From assembly GCA_027574665.1 (NCBI GenBank), contig CM050650.1, positions 50,575,304 through 50,639,303 on the forward strand: 64,000 nucleotides of DNA, given 5' to 3'. The DNA is from Rhynochetos jubatus (Eukaryota > Chordata > Aves > Eurypygiformes > Rhynochetidae). The notes beneath the pieces were generated by a model. It saw only the letters and a list, made by a program, of their open reading frames with translations, was not told the DNA's origin and made no database searches. The translations under genes and the position numbers were made by a program. This document shows positions 52,364-64,000 of the stretch, piece by piece. Numbering within the stretch: position 1 is the first letter of the stretch; each line of letters starts with the position of its first letter.

Positions 52364-52555
52364 AAGAGAGTTGAGATAAGAACAAACTTGATTATTGTGT
52401 GATAAGTATTTGTCAAGTATGATAAGTATGGACATTTTGAAAAGATGGTCCATAGACTAAGGGAATAATATCTGTGTAGGATGGGATGGGAAAGGGGGAG
52501 GTGGTAATGAGAATTTATGGAATAATGTGGAACTTGAGCATGAAGTAAATGGCAT

Positions 52556-52573
52556 GAAACGAGGGGTGGAGAA
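52556..52573 (+). other. polypurine tract
   Basis: GAAACGAGGGGTGGAGAA directly precedes the TGTGCTGG that opens the 3' LTR remnant. Position and purine content are as required for plus-strand priming in retroviruses. Confidence 0.75.
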
Positions 52574-52605
52574 TGTGCTGGTTTCAGGCAGGAAAGAGCT
52601 CCTTT
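52574..52605 (+). repeat. 3' LTR remnant (32 bp)
   Basis: The sequence TGTGCTGGTTTCAGGCAGG...CTCCTTT repeats 51796-51827 with one difference (T to A). Similarity ends abruptly at 52605, so the remaining ~510 bp of the 3' LTR is missing. Confidence 0.88.
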
Positions 52606-55550
52606 GAGGTTAAAGCATGACAACAGGACACATCCTGTTCAGCTCCAGGAGGAATTTGACTTTCCTCTGAGATGACTTCAGACTCAGGAGAGGCATGCAC
52701 AAAAGTAAGAACAGCAAAGTCAGCTGATGTTACTGTAAAAGCAAATGTAATTTATGGTACTATACATCTGTGTGGTGACTACAGCTGCCCTTGGGTTGCC
52801 TTACAACATATATACAGACAGACATACAGAACGCATCAGCTTACCCCCTGGGCTAGGGTCATGTATCCTCAATACAAGGATGTATTCACATGGACGTGAT
52901 AATGTTTGGGCTAGAGGAAGGGACTCTGTCCAGGTATGACATTCAAAACAGTCTCTTACAGTTTCCAAGATTAGAAGCATGAAAGTTTACATTCCCTTAC
53001 ATAATTTTGTGAAATTCTGCCATAACCCTTCGGTATCCCTCCTCCTTTCAGTTTCCTTCTCCATCTCACACAGTGTTTGCATAAATCTCTTAAGCATAAA
53101 GCAGTGTCTGGTAGCTCAGGGATTTACCAGACTTGATACTGTGTTTTCTGAACGGCATATTGCATATGTATGTTCATATACACATGTATATGTATGTGAA
53201 GTGCATATGTTTTTTTCTGAACATGCATCAGCACAAGGGCTTTTGTAAACAGGAGGTCTAGCATGCTTTAATCTTCTGTCGTTGTTTTGTTTATTCAGTA
53301 TTCATTAACTAATTATAGATAACCCCATAAGGTGTCATATCAGTTTTGGGAAAGTCGCAGGGAGCATAAGGAAATGCAATTATACGTTGTATGACATAAA
53401 AAATATATAAGAGCATCACATTGTGGAGCATAGCATCATAAGTACAGAACAAACAAACACTTGACATAAAAAATTAAGACACCCAGCTGTTATAATGCAA
53501 AGTGCAATTAGTAGATGTTATCCCTAGAAATAGCTTTCAAAAAAGCAGTAGACCCTCCTGTTTCCTCTTTAGCTGGTGTTGAAGATAAATTACAGCTTTA
53601 CTGTCACAGGACTATATTTTTTAGGCTTGTTTTCTAAGGAAGCACAGTTTATTGTTATTGCATTACCTTTGTGTACACATCTGCCTGATCAGCTGCCTGT
53701 CTGTGCTCTCATATTAACTTTCTAATCTGATGGGCAATATCAGCCAAACTTGACAAGAAGGTAAGAAGCTCAGAGATTTAAAAAACAAAGAAACAAAAAG
53801 TGAAAATAATTTTTTTCAATAGAGGAGAAAAAAAGCAAAGCAGTGTCCTCACTGAGGAGAGGACAGGCAGACCTCAGCTGCCATACGCTCCTTTTGGCAG
53901 CAGGACCAGCTGGCCCGCCTGTGCTTCTCTGAGACAGCGCCGGTGTATTCTGCCAACTGGTGGGGTCAGAGGATGTGAGGGAGCTCACCAAAATGCAGTG
54001 AGATTTGGGGATGCGGTGGTGACCTGGCAGCGTCGCAGAGAAGTGGATAAAGATATCACAGGAATGCAAAGGGAAATCATAGTTGTTAAAGTAGGATCAG
54101 TGGGATGTGGAACCAAAATCCTTAGGAAATAAAGCTTTATTCATTCTCTTCTTCATGGCACAGGTTAGTTTATTTGTTTGGTTTGTTGTTTATAAAAAAA
54201 GAAAAAAAAAAAGAGGTTTAGCAGTTCTTTCATGATTAAAGCTTTCCAACAGATTTCAGAGACCAAATAATAACTGCTATGTAAAGTGTTAGAGCTACAG
54301 TTCAGAAACAGGTTTTATTTATGTAATGTTCCGAAGGTTGCCATGATGGACTGAGTTTAGCCAACTGCATGCTGTCTCTTTTGTTTACTCTGGATATATG
54401 GAGATATGACCCTGTTTGCTGCTAATGAAGTTGGTGATGATGATTTGTATGTTCATCTAAGTCCAATTCCGTACCAATCTGGTAACAGCTGAAGCCCTGT
54501 AAAACAAGCATCCTTCTAAATATGACTGTCTAGCAAATAAAATAGCATAAATATATATCTCAGAAAACTATGATGCAGCAAAACCCCAAAAGCTTTTTTT
54601 TTGTGTCTGGCAAAGTTTTTTAAATTATCTTTTTTTCAGATCTCTTCAATATCCTGTGTAAAACTGATGAACTTGAAATTACCTCTGTCTTAATCAGTTT
54701 CAAACACAAACAGGAAAGCTTCCATCATAGCTGTTCCCTTAAATAAGATGGTTTTTGCCGTCCTTCATACAAGCATAAAAACACTCTAGCCTGCCTGTTC
54801 TCAGTAAGGGACAGCCGAGTAATACGGAAGGAAGAGAAGACATAATTTCTGTCCAGATGCATTTGTCTTAGAATAAAGAAGGAACAGAAGAATGTGCTGT
54901 AACCTGTTTAGAATTGGAGGAAAAGTAGATTTTTAGATCTCCTTGTAGATGGTCCCCATGTTTTTTGATATAACCTGTAATGACAGACTGCTATTTCTAC
55001 GGAATAGTCATTTTTTTGTAAAGGTAGGGTCTTCAATTTTTTCCAACTTGCTGCGGAATTATTTGGCTTCCAAGACTTATTTATTGCACAGTATTCAAGT
55101 CTCAAGTTAAACACACAGAAAATTTGGAACACCCAATTAAAGAACACCTCTGAAACTTGAGTTAACTTGCTTACCATAACACACATCTTTTTAAGGCAGC
55201 ATTCTTTTGTCTTTTTGTTAAGAGCACTTTGGGACTTCATAGACTTGTTCACTCAATCCCCTTACATTTACAGAGATTAAAGATATTTCTTTTGTCTGTT
55301 GAACAAGAACCTATTTTACAGTCATGCAGCTGATTCTGTCCCTGAATGAAGCAGAGATAATTATGTAATTTAAGGCAGTAATTAAAGTCTTTACTGGGCT
55401 TGAAAATTGAAAAAAAAAAAAAAAATTGGAAATAAGCAGCAGATTTGGATCCGTGATACACTACACATACCTTTGCCATATGAACTAATGGAGTATCAGA
55501 GTAACCAGTGTTTGCAGTAGGTTACGATCATCCCTGGCCCAACTTTGGAA
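52606..55550. other. non-coding DNA
   Basis: AT-rich, with an alternating CATATG/TGTATG-like segment at about 53,155-53,210 and a GC-richer patch at about 53,850-54,060. Overlapping frames on both strands (110 and 99 codons) in that patch match nothing I recognise. No exon or repeat family called. Confidence 0.45.
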
Positions 55551-55598
55551 GGAAGTGGAATACTTTGCCATCTGGAAGTGAAGTACTTTGCCACCTGG
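55551..55598. repeat. tandem duplication, ~23-bp period
   Basis: GGAAGTGGAATACTTTGCCA plus TCTGG (55551-55575) is followed by an overlapping second copy, GGAAGTGAAGTACTTTGCCA plus CCTGG (55574-55598), with three differences. This is a two-unit minisatellite-like duplication. Confidence 0.85.
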
Positions 55599-58500
55599 TT
55601 TAATCTATGTTTTCAAACAACTGTGGTTGTAGGTTCCAGGTTCCATTGCCATTTAAAAGAAACATGCTCCGATGTCTTTTAACTTTTTTATTTTCTTTGC
55701 TCATGGCTATTTCTGTTGCTTGCTTTTCAGTCTAACCTTGGTGTGGTTCTCCATTTTCTCTTATTTGCAGTCAAATCACTGTCTACTTATGGATTCTCTC
55801 ACTGGGCTATGTGCCCAAACTTTTTCTTCACATCCTGTTGTCCTTGTCCAACAACTTCTTTATTGAGCTTCATACATCATTGGGCTCTCATCTCTTTTCT
55901 CACATTCATAGTCCAATATCCCATGCCAGTTACTGAGTTTTTGTACCATCACCACCTGGTTCATAGTCATCAGAACTTTTTCTAATAAGGGGAAACCAGT
56001 GTATTTTTCTTTAGTCTCATTCCTACAAGTATCTGAATTCTTTAGACTGAGATTTTGTCTCTGAAAATTGATCCTTTGAAAGAATTCTGCCAGAAAAAAA
56101 AAATTATTCCACATACTTACAGTATAGCATTATATTATGAAAAATGTTAACCAGAGCATAATGACTAGTGCTAAGGAACTTCCATAATAAGTCATCATAG
56201 GACATTTTCATTAGATTCTTTTGTATGTTTACTACCTCATCCCTATGGTGAAAAAAAAAAACCCACAACCCAAAACCAAACCAAATCTGAATGAATGTGT
56301 AATAGAAATTAGCTACTTGCATTTTTGAAACAGATAACAGGAATCTTTTGTACTTTGCTTCTCCCCAGATTCAGTAATTATTATTTAACTTGTATTAATG
56401 ACACATATTTATGATGCACATTGTAGGACATATATTCTGTAGGACTTCATATTCATTCTTAGCTGGCACCATAAGATCATTTGAAAAATTGGAGTTGAAA
56501 CAAGACAAAAAAATGCTCGTGTTCTTCACCAGAGATATCTTTCATTCAGATTGGCGTGTCTGCTAGAGCAATTACTATCCTCTGCGTATTCATACATTAA
56601 CATTCAAAAATTACAGAAATTTAGCAAATTTTTTCCCTCCTTAAAAAATGTCATGCTTTCAGTATTTCAAAACATATTTACTGTGACAATTCTGAGATAC
56701 ACACCTCAGTCAGTAGGCTCTAGCATTCTGTTTTTTGTAAAATGATAGATTAACTTTCTAGTACTAGTTTAAAACAGAAAAGCCTTCTGAAGAGCAAGGC
56801 ATTAAATTTTTGAATCTTACAGTAATTTGAGGTTCAGTATAAAAATGTGCCTTCTACATTCTTAAATAATGTTATTTTAAAAGACATATTGTAAGAAAGA
56901 GGTTTTCCTTAATTTACTGTCAGCAGAAAAATGAAATAATATATTGGTGACTGATGTACTTTGCTTCAAGTTACCTACAAAGACATTAGTCTTTGAAAAT
57001 CAACATATTTACTTTCGTTGCTCAAATCTTGGAGACCTTCATTGATTCAAAAATCTGCTCCTGAGGTCATGTTACAAGAGAAAATCAAAAGGAAAGGCAT
57101 TTTGAGAGATTTACATTAATAAGAAATGGTGGAAAATGTCAGTTTGAGCCTTAACCCGACAGGTACTGATAACTTCCAGATGAGAAAGCATCATATGTAC
57201 TTTGTTTCGAGCTTCCAGTTAGCAAATTTTTTCCTCTTTTCATACAGAACATGATGAAAATTTTAAATGTTTGCATTTGGAATATATAAGCTTTTTCTAC
57301 AAAGAGTAATTTTTCTTCTTTTACATTGCCAACAGCTAACCTAGAAAGAAAAGTCTTTACAAGATTTGCCACCTATCCTGTAGGCATCCTGTCAGATATA
57401 GAAATAGTTTTTAAAAACCCACCAGGGATGAATATAAATAGCATAACAGGAAAGAGTTCTCTCACAGGGGTGTTTTGAAGAGATAAATGATCTATTTCCC
57501 TGTCTGCTGGTGACCTTCTAACCCTCCAACACCAGTCCCCCACATCTCCCTGCACCTTGAGGCAAGGCAGCTCAGGACAAATAAAATATGAAAGTTTGTA
57601 TGAAAAATTATAGTCTTTATATTATGTTATACCTAGCATTTATTCGTATGCTTCGTTATTATTTAAGAGTGAATAATCATTCTTTTGTCACCTTCTGCTT
57701 GCTACTCATGACTATATCGTGCTCTCTCTCTCTGGAATCTTTGACCCCAGAGTCAACACTGACAAATCATCAGCTTTTCTCCAGCATTCTCTGACATGTG
57801 ACAAGTCTGCCACCTTTGTGCTGAGTGGGGTCGAGTCAAAACATGTTCCTAAAACCCAGCAGTTTATGTGCCTAGTGACCGAGTCCTCCTGCCTGTCTTC
57901 ATTTGTCCTCACATGTGTACTGCCTGTGTGAGAAAACATCATGACAAGGTGGGGATCTGTGATCGTCCTGTCACTGGGATTGTTTGTCCCCTGATTCAGC
58001 TTAACACTTCCCTGCTACGAAACTTTCCTCCTTACCAGCGCAGGAGCTGGGGGCTTGGTTAGAGCAGCTTCAATTTCATTTATAGATTCATCTGAAGGAG
58101 ACACTTTGTCTCCTTAATCCTCCTCTGTCTGGGATATTCGAGACAACATTCTGTTTGTGAGGGGCAGGAGCAACCTGATGAACATGCACACTTGTGAACA
58201 AGTACCTACGTAGCCCTTGTGTGGGGAGTACAACCTCCAGTCACTTGCCCATGAATTTAATTTCATTTGTCATTTTTTTCCTTTTTTCTCTCAAGGTGTC
58301 TTTATTTATGGTGGTTGTGATTTTTTTCCCCTCACGAGTCAGAAATGGGGACTTTTGCAGCCTCTTCCTCTCTACCATGGAAGTCATTGTATATTCAAAC
58401 TTTGGTCACTGCAGCAGCTCGCTCTGTTCTGGAGCTCTGTCACTGCTCATTGGCCTCAGTGTGCTGTGAGACTTTTGGAATGACATTTATTTGTACAAAC

Positions 58501-58800
58501 TGAGGATCTTGTCCAGATATATTGAAACCTTGGTTGCTGTCCAGGTTTAGCAGGAGGAAACATATGGTATTTGTTCAGAATGTTTTCTTCCCCCACAGTC
58601 CTAGGTGACGTCTGAAATGAGCCTTCAGGCTGAATGGTTTTCAACGCATTATGGGCTTGAGGAGGTCAAGAAAGTATTGCAGGCAAAACATTCTGGACTC
58701 GGAATATTTATTAAATTTAATTTGTTGTCAATTAGCACAAACTTCTGATCACTGTGTTTGGTATTGATTAAAAAAAGAAAACATAAACAAATAAGCAAAC
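55599..58800. other. non-coding DNA
   Basis: AT-rich with short unmatched frames. Overlapping 70-90 codon frames near 57.7-58.5 kb on both strands look like chance openings. No repeat or gene recognised. Confidence 0.5.
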
Positions 58801-59430
58801 ACCTTGCCTTCCCTTTCTTAGTCTAAAGTGTGGCAATGAGCAGTGAAGGTGGTTGGAGTCAAGGACATAATGGTTTCTCTGATACTCTTTGCTGGTTTTT
58901 CTTTGCCTCTTCTTTGTTCTTAGTGTCCCTGACTGGCATGGATGGCATGGATGTGGGCTTCCGTCCCTCAGAGATGTCTGTGGTGCCCATGGGCTGGAGA
59001 CCCTCAGAGGTCTTCCCACCCTGGCATGACTTGCCTGTGGGCTGAATTGTCCTATGAGTACCCCCCTTTTGGCATGGGGACCTTTCTTCAAAGAGTGCCT
59101 CTGGCTGTGTTTCTACCACAGCACCTTCAGCAGCACATCTCCAGCTGTCTCCTTCAGCCACGTGCCTCCAGCCTCTGTCTCTGTGAGCATCTTCCTCACC
59201 CTGATGGCTGCAAGTTCATCACAAATAGGTTGGAGCTGGGGTGCCACAGGCTAACCTGCCTGGCTGCAGTTTTGGCATGCCGTGTGTTGTCATCACCAGT
59301 TCCAGGGGTGGCAGGACCCAGCTGTGACCCTGCACAGGGCAGCTCATGGCCTCTTCCTGAACATCTCCCCACCACAAGGTCCCCTTCCAAAACCATGCCA
59401 TGTCTATCCCAAGACAAGTAAGGCTGAAAG
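58801..59430. other. GC-richer patch with overlapping open frames, identity unknown
   Basis: This segment stands out as GC-richer and is open in several overlapping frames (plus: 58942-59421, 159 codons, and 59282-59698, 138 codons; minus: 59091-58768 and 59161-58859). It includes a small tandem repeat of GGCATGGAT (58935-58953). The translations are rich in Cys, Ser, Pro, Leu and His and show no domain I recognise. Openness on both strands argues for composition rather than coding. Its texture resembles an old interspersed repeat (LTR or ERV internal), but I cannot name one. Confidence 0.35.
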
Positions 59431-62400
59431 CCCAAGCTCTGTGCTGTACTGGTGTTTTGATAATATACATTCTCTTTCAAGCTTGATGTACGTGTCAGGA
59501 AGGTATCTGGAAATCAAGTCCTCCGTTAAATCTTCATTTTCTCTTCTTAGAAATATTTGGCAATGGAAACATTCCTTGGAAAAAGGAGTATTAACACATT
59601 CATGTGGGCATGTACACATGCTTTCCTCCTTTGTCTCTCTCGGGCACAGTGGAATCATTACGTATGTTTCTGTTGTTTGGAGCTTTGCAGGGTCATGACA
59701 TATCCTTCAGACATACTTTTTATTTCCTGATCGATGGAGGTACAGCCACAGTCAAGTGTAAAATGATATTCATGTACCTTCTGCCAAGAAAGGAAAAAAA
59801 AAAACAACCCACCAACAAAGGAGAGAGAGAAGCTTTTCTGATAAGACTGAAATCAGAACAAGATTGCTTTTGATAAAAGATTGATGAAGAGGCATTCACT
59901 GCTTGCAGGAGAAAACATTTGTGAAAACAATTGATATTGGAAGCTTTTGATAAGACATGTAAAAAAATTTCATTTTAGCATTTATCACTTGTCACAAAAT
60001 AGATAGGTAGCTTCTGCATGATGAGGTCATGAAATGCGAGATTGGTTCAGGCAAATTCATTACTTTTGTCCTCTTTTTCTTTTCAGTTTTGATATTAGTC
60101 TGCCTCTTCCCAACTTTATATAATGTAATTTTTCTGTCATCCTTTATAAAATATTTAGGTGCCCATCTGGTATGAGAGTAGGCATAAAAATATTTTTCAG
60201 AGCAAAGAAGGCCTAAGTTAACGCACTAAGAGCCAGTATTTGTAAACCATATTAGAGATAAGCTCAGTAAGATCAATCCTCTCCTATGGATTTGTGTTAA
60301 ATTACATTGACTGGTGCCAGGGCAGTCTGCCCTATTTAGTTTTTTTAAAATCCATGAAATACACCCTAAGGGTTTAAATCAATACAAAAAATTACTTATG
60401 TAGGTATTCTGCAATATTCTTGTAGAATTCTTGTGTCATGTGGGTCTTGATTTTATGTCTAATTTAAAGAAACAGTAAAAGTGCAAGAGCGGGGGAAGAA
60501 GAGGGTTCCATGAAGCAAAGTTGCATTGTCCATTAAAATTGCACCACACTGTAGTAGTGTTCAGCCTAGATGTTAGCAGTGCAGATGCTCCCACACCTCT
60601 TGGTGCTTTTTTGGATTTTTTTTCTGCCCCCTTGCAGGGCTGCTGCAATAATCAAATGCTTGAGATCAGATCAGAATACCAGCTGTGGTGGGGGTTGTGA
60701 GCCATGTACAATCATTAGTACCAGAGAAGACTGAAAAGACTTGAACTGTTTGTATGAAAGAGAAAATCAGCAAAGAGAAAGATAAACAGATATAAAATAA
60801 CAGCTGTAAAGTGAATATAGATTAGAAATTTTCATTCAGCTGTTTCGTGTGCTTGATGTAGTGGGAGTTTATAGTATGAGTGCTGTAGTTCGAGGGAAAG
60901 CATCCCTTTGGAAGTGAAGGAAATAGGTTTTCTAGAGGTTTTCCATTTGTATTATAAAACTATATATCTGTGTACAAATAATAAGAACATGTAAGAGACT
61001 AGGAAATGAATGGATCCTCACACTAATATTACAGGTGTTAAGTAAAAAAGCCTTCCGTGTGTAAATTTTGCTGTATACAGCCTCCTGCGGAGTTGCTTAT
61101 AATTTTCCCTTGAAGGTATAGAGAGTGAGCCAGGTGGGTTCAAATGCTTGATCCACTGTGGCAATTCCTCTCTTCTGATCAAGTTACAATTATAAAGCAC
61201 ACCAGTACTTTGATCGAACATTGTGTCATAATCCTCCTTGCTGCCCCAAAATTCTTCCTGCCAAAATATAATATTTTTATATTCATTAAAATAAAAAACA
61301 AAACCCAGTGTTAAGCAGTAAGCTGAAAACTAAAAAGTATCTTTTCTTACAATTAAAAGGCCCGTAGAGTGAAAATCATACTTATTTTGATGGGAAAGGT
61401 GTTTGAAGATTTTATTTTGTAGCTCAGAGGGAAAAGACATCTCACAGGATGTTAGGAATGTATGAAAGTAATTAGTGGTGTTTTACTGAATACTAGATTA
61501 AATATTAGCTTGGAAAGCTATGTAAATGTCCTGAGTGCAAGAAAGAGCTGCCCCCGGGCTTCAAGCATTTGCATATGTTCATTTAGAGAAACGTTCAAGT
61601 GTAACTTAAATATGTGTAACTGTGTTTTCATCTCTATCACTCACTGATTTGTGCAACTTGTGTAAAGCAGATTAAAAGTAGCTTTTTTTTTATTTTTACA
61701 GGAAGACAGCTTTTAATAGTGAATTGCATTATTTTGTCTTTGGGAGTACATCAACACTACACATCCAAGTGCTGCATCGGTGTTTGTACTGAGCCAAGCT
61801 GAGATAAATCTGTTCTATGTGCATTTTTGTTCTGCATACATCGGGGCGGTGGAGGCTGACAAAGGATTCCTCATCCCGCAAGGTCTCCGTTGTGCCGCAG
61901 CCTCTGAAGTGCTGATATATTAAGGCTAATACAAACATTGGATTTAAGTTTTTTAGCAGTATAGAACACAGTTTGGAAAATAGGCCTCTTAACCATTTCA
62001 TTTCTTTGGGGTTTGTTTTTCTTTTCTTTTTCTCAGGCAGAGAGCAGAAATTGCCACTGGTTGTCGCTGCCAGAAAATGACAGCACAGGATTACGAGTAT
62101 GGTAGTCTCACCTTTAAGAACACTGACCCCCTGTAGTAGAATCTGTATGATCTTTCAGGATTTCTGGAAATGTTTTTATATATAAAGCTTTATGAAGCAG
62201 AATTCCACAATTTTTATGAGTGCCTTGTAGCTGTAGGTTTAAATGGGATAAAGAGCAACAAATATGTATATTAAGAAGGTCTGACAGGAACATAAAATAT
62301 TGTTAACTAATACAGAAAAGAAAATCAGATACAATTAATATGGTTACACTTCATTAAGACATAGGATTTTCCTTATCAGTTGTCTTAAAGAGTTGCGTTA

Positions 62401-63306
62401 ATATATTGCATGTGTGCACAGGCGATCACAGTTGAATGTCAGTAAATGACCATTAAGTTACGTTCATGTCCCTTGCTTATCCTTCTTGTGAACTAACACT
62501 TTTTCATGTACTTCTCCTTGATAATTTAAGGCAGAAATGTCTCAACTCTTATCTGGGGAGGGGAGTGTGGGACTGCATAATTTTGTATGGAGAGAGGCAC
62601 AAGGCAGAAAATTGCTGCTGCTGTGTGAGCAGGTGTGTGCCTGTGCTCAACGTGCAGCTGTGGTCAAGGGACCGCTGATCACATCAGTGGATACATTGTC
62701 CTAAAACCCAGAATGTGACTTGTCGCCTGGCAAGAGGTTGGAAGTGCACCTCGTACCATGACAGAGGACATGGCTGTTTGGCCCCAGAACAGTTCTGGGC
62801 TGTTTGCTGCTGTCAAAGACCATTCAGAAAAAAAATGAGTCATGAACAGTCTGGGTTTGCACTACAAGTACTGTAGGTGCTGTATGCTTGGATGTGCACT
62901 GTAAATACAGTAGATGAGTCATCCTTTAGCAACTGATGGAGCTTTGGCATCCCTACGATGTGCAATCATACCCTGATATTGAGTAAATCCTTACTTCCAG
63001 AATTAAGTGGCATCATAATGACAGATTAAATCTAAGCTTATAAAAACCAATTTTTCTTTTATAGTAAGGAAAGCTGTAGCAAAGGTGGTCATTCCATTTC
63101 TATATTACACTATTTCATTTTGTTTCTTAGACTGAATTTTGGGGTTTCTACATTATTGACACAGGACAGCGAAACACTAAGTGTCTTGAAGTCAAAAGAG
63201 GTGATTTTCAAGCTTACACCCACTAGGTTGCTGATATGGTTCTAACTTAATTTCGGTGTTCATACTTGTAAAAGACTGTGATTTAGCTTGCATCAATTTA
63301 ATGTGT
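59431..63306. other. non-coding DNA
   Basis: AT-rich. The segment 61,830-61,920 contains several CpGs within an open minus-strand frame (62001-61729, 90 codons) and might be a conserved element, but I cannot test that. Nothing else recognised. Confidence 0.45.
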
Positions 63307-63500
63307 AATTTTTTACAACAGAGGTGGTGAGGCACTGGAACAGGTTACTCAGAGAGCTGTAGATACCCCATCCCTGGAAACATTTAAGGCCAGGCTGGAT
63401 GAGGCTCTGAGCAACCTGGTCTAGTGGAGGGTGTCCCTGCCCATAGCAGGGGCGTTGGACTAGATGCCCTATAAAGGTCCCTTCCAACCCAAGCTATTCT
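63307..63500 (+). mobile_element. CR1 LINE 3' end with ORF2 C-terminus, 5'-truncated
   Basis: AATTTTTTACAACAGAGGTGG leads into the conserved CR1 ORF2 C-terminus: FFTTEVVRHWNRLLREL in one frame, then, after a probable 1-bp loss near 63,358 (creating a TAG), VDTPSLETFKARLDEALSNL in the next frame. The family's stop codon follows at 63422-63424. The conserved 3' tail (GGTCCCTTCCAACCCAAGCTATTCT) ends near 63,500, and the terminal octamer repeat is decayed. It is the opposite orientation to the CR1 tail at 597-661. Only the last ~40 ORF2 codons remain, so it is inactive. Confidence 0.95.
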
Positions 63501-64000
63501 CCCATACTCAGAAAATCCAATAATAATAAAAAAGTATTTCTGATGTTTTAAAAAAAGAACATAAACAGACTTTTCTCACAGTTTCAAAAGATTAAGAAAA
63601 GCTTTTGTCTTTGAATCATGCTTTAGAGGAGAAATAAATTTCAACCCTTCTTACCAGAGAAGCAAATTATTTGCAGTCCCAAGGGTTCTGTATTGAAAGT
63701 TGTCATCACCTACTAGTTGTCTAAATCTTTGGGTTTTTCACGGGATGCCAGATAAAGTCAATATCTACTGTGATGGAGCTGTTTTCCAGATAACCTTTAC
63801 CTTGAGCCCTCTAGTTCCTTTTAGATCAATTAGCTGTGGCCACACAGATGCCTCCAACACCTTTCATGATGTACCATTGCCCTAAGGCAACTTGCATTCA
63901 CAGGTATGGATGTGTAGTTCGGAACTTGAATTTACATCTTGTATGCTGCCTCTCCAGAGCAGCTAAAATAGTGTTAAATCTGAAGAGGTGCATCTTGAGT
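63501..64000. other. non-coding DNA
   Basis: AT-rich sequence to the window end, with a short run of AATAAT units at about 63,521. Nothing recognised. Confidence 0.5.

Larger units (their letters stand above)
51796..52605 (+). mobile_element. miniature ERVK-type provirus (LTR-PBS-PPT-truncated LTR)
   Basis: The order is a 5' LTR (51796-52338), a lysine-tRNA-type primer site (52344-52363), about 190 bp of non-coding DNA, a polypurine tract (52556-52573) and the first 32 bp of a 3' LTR (52574-52605, one mismatch to 51796-51827). All cis elements for reverse transcription are present, but gag, pol and env are absent. This is an internally deleted, non-autonomous provirus whose 3' LTR was later truncated. 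The flanks AGAGG and GAGG are similar, but with the 3' LTR broken they are not reliable as a target duplication. Confidence 0.85.

Noticed and set aside
1-64000. Bacterial-type features (operons, CRISPR arrays, ribosome-binding sites, attachment sites)
   Set aside because: CR1 LINEs and retroviral LTRs show vertebrate (avian) nuclear DNA. No regularly spaced repeats or prokaryotic gene structure are present.

Overview
This window looks like a gene-poor stretch of a bird chromosome. The evidence is its repeat content. It has two 3'-terminal CR1 LINE fragments, a piece of CR1 ORF2, and three long terminal repeats (LTRs) of a type I know from avian class II (ERVK-like) endogenous retroviruses. 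The rest is AT-rich with short A/T runs, a long (TA)n microsatellite, and stop codons in every frame. I found no protein-coding gene, tRNA, rRNA, CRISPR array or bacterial-style operon that I can support. Open reading frames are short. The longest fall in LTRs or GC-richer patches and have no family signature I recognise. The species cannot be named from this sequence.

Layout. About 0-5.8 kb: unique AT-rich DNA with a 65-bp CR1 tail (597-661), a small tandem duplication near 3.0 kb and a compound hairpin near 3.9 kb. About 5.9-6.1 kb: a 251-bp unit bounded by 22-bp perfect inverted repeats, best read as a relic MITE-like DNA transposon. 9.17 kb: (TA)20. 14.4-14.84 kb: a GC-richer patch of unknown nature. 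15.05-15.88 kb: a minus-strand solo LTR. Its promoter region carries a 51-bp inverted copy of host DNA lying just outside the LTR. 15.9-33.0 kb: featureless AT-rich DNA apart from simple repeats and a small palindrome. 33.06-33.73 kb: a plus-strand solo LTR, partly homologous to the first. 33.7-44.0 kb: little visible beyond a local triplication at 38.6 kb. 44.05-44.37 kb: decayed CR1 ORF2. 45.8 kb: a G-quadruplex-type motif. 51.8-52.6 kb: a miniature ERVK-type provirus (LTR, lysine-tRNA-like primer site, about 200 bp, polypurine tract, 32 bp of the second LTR). 58.8-59.4 kb: a second GC-richer patch. 63.3-63.5 kb: a CR1 3' end with a frameshifted ORF2 C-terminus.

Nothing here forms a working gene system; this is accumulated mobile-element debris in an intergenic region or a very large intron. 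The most distinctive observations are the templated inverted insertion in the 15.3-15.9 kb LTR, the inverted-repeat unit at 5.87-6.12 kb, and the internally deleted mini-provirus at 51.8 kb. Statements about repeat families rest on recalled consensus features plus comparison of the LTRs within the window. No database search was possible.
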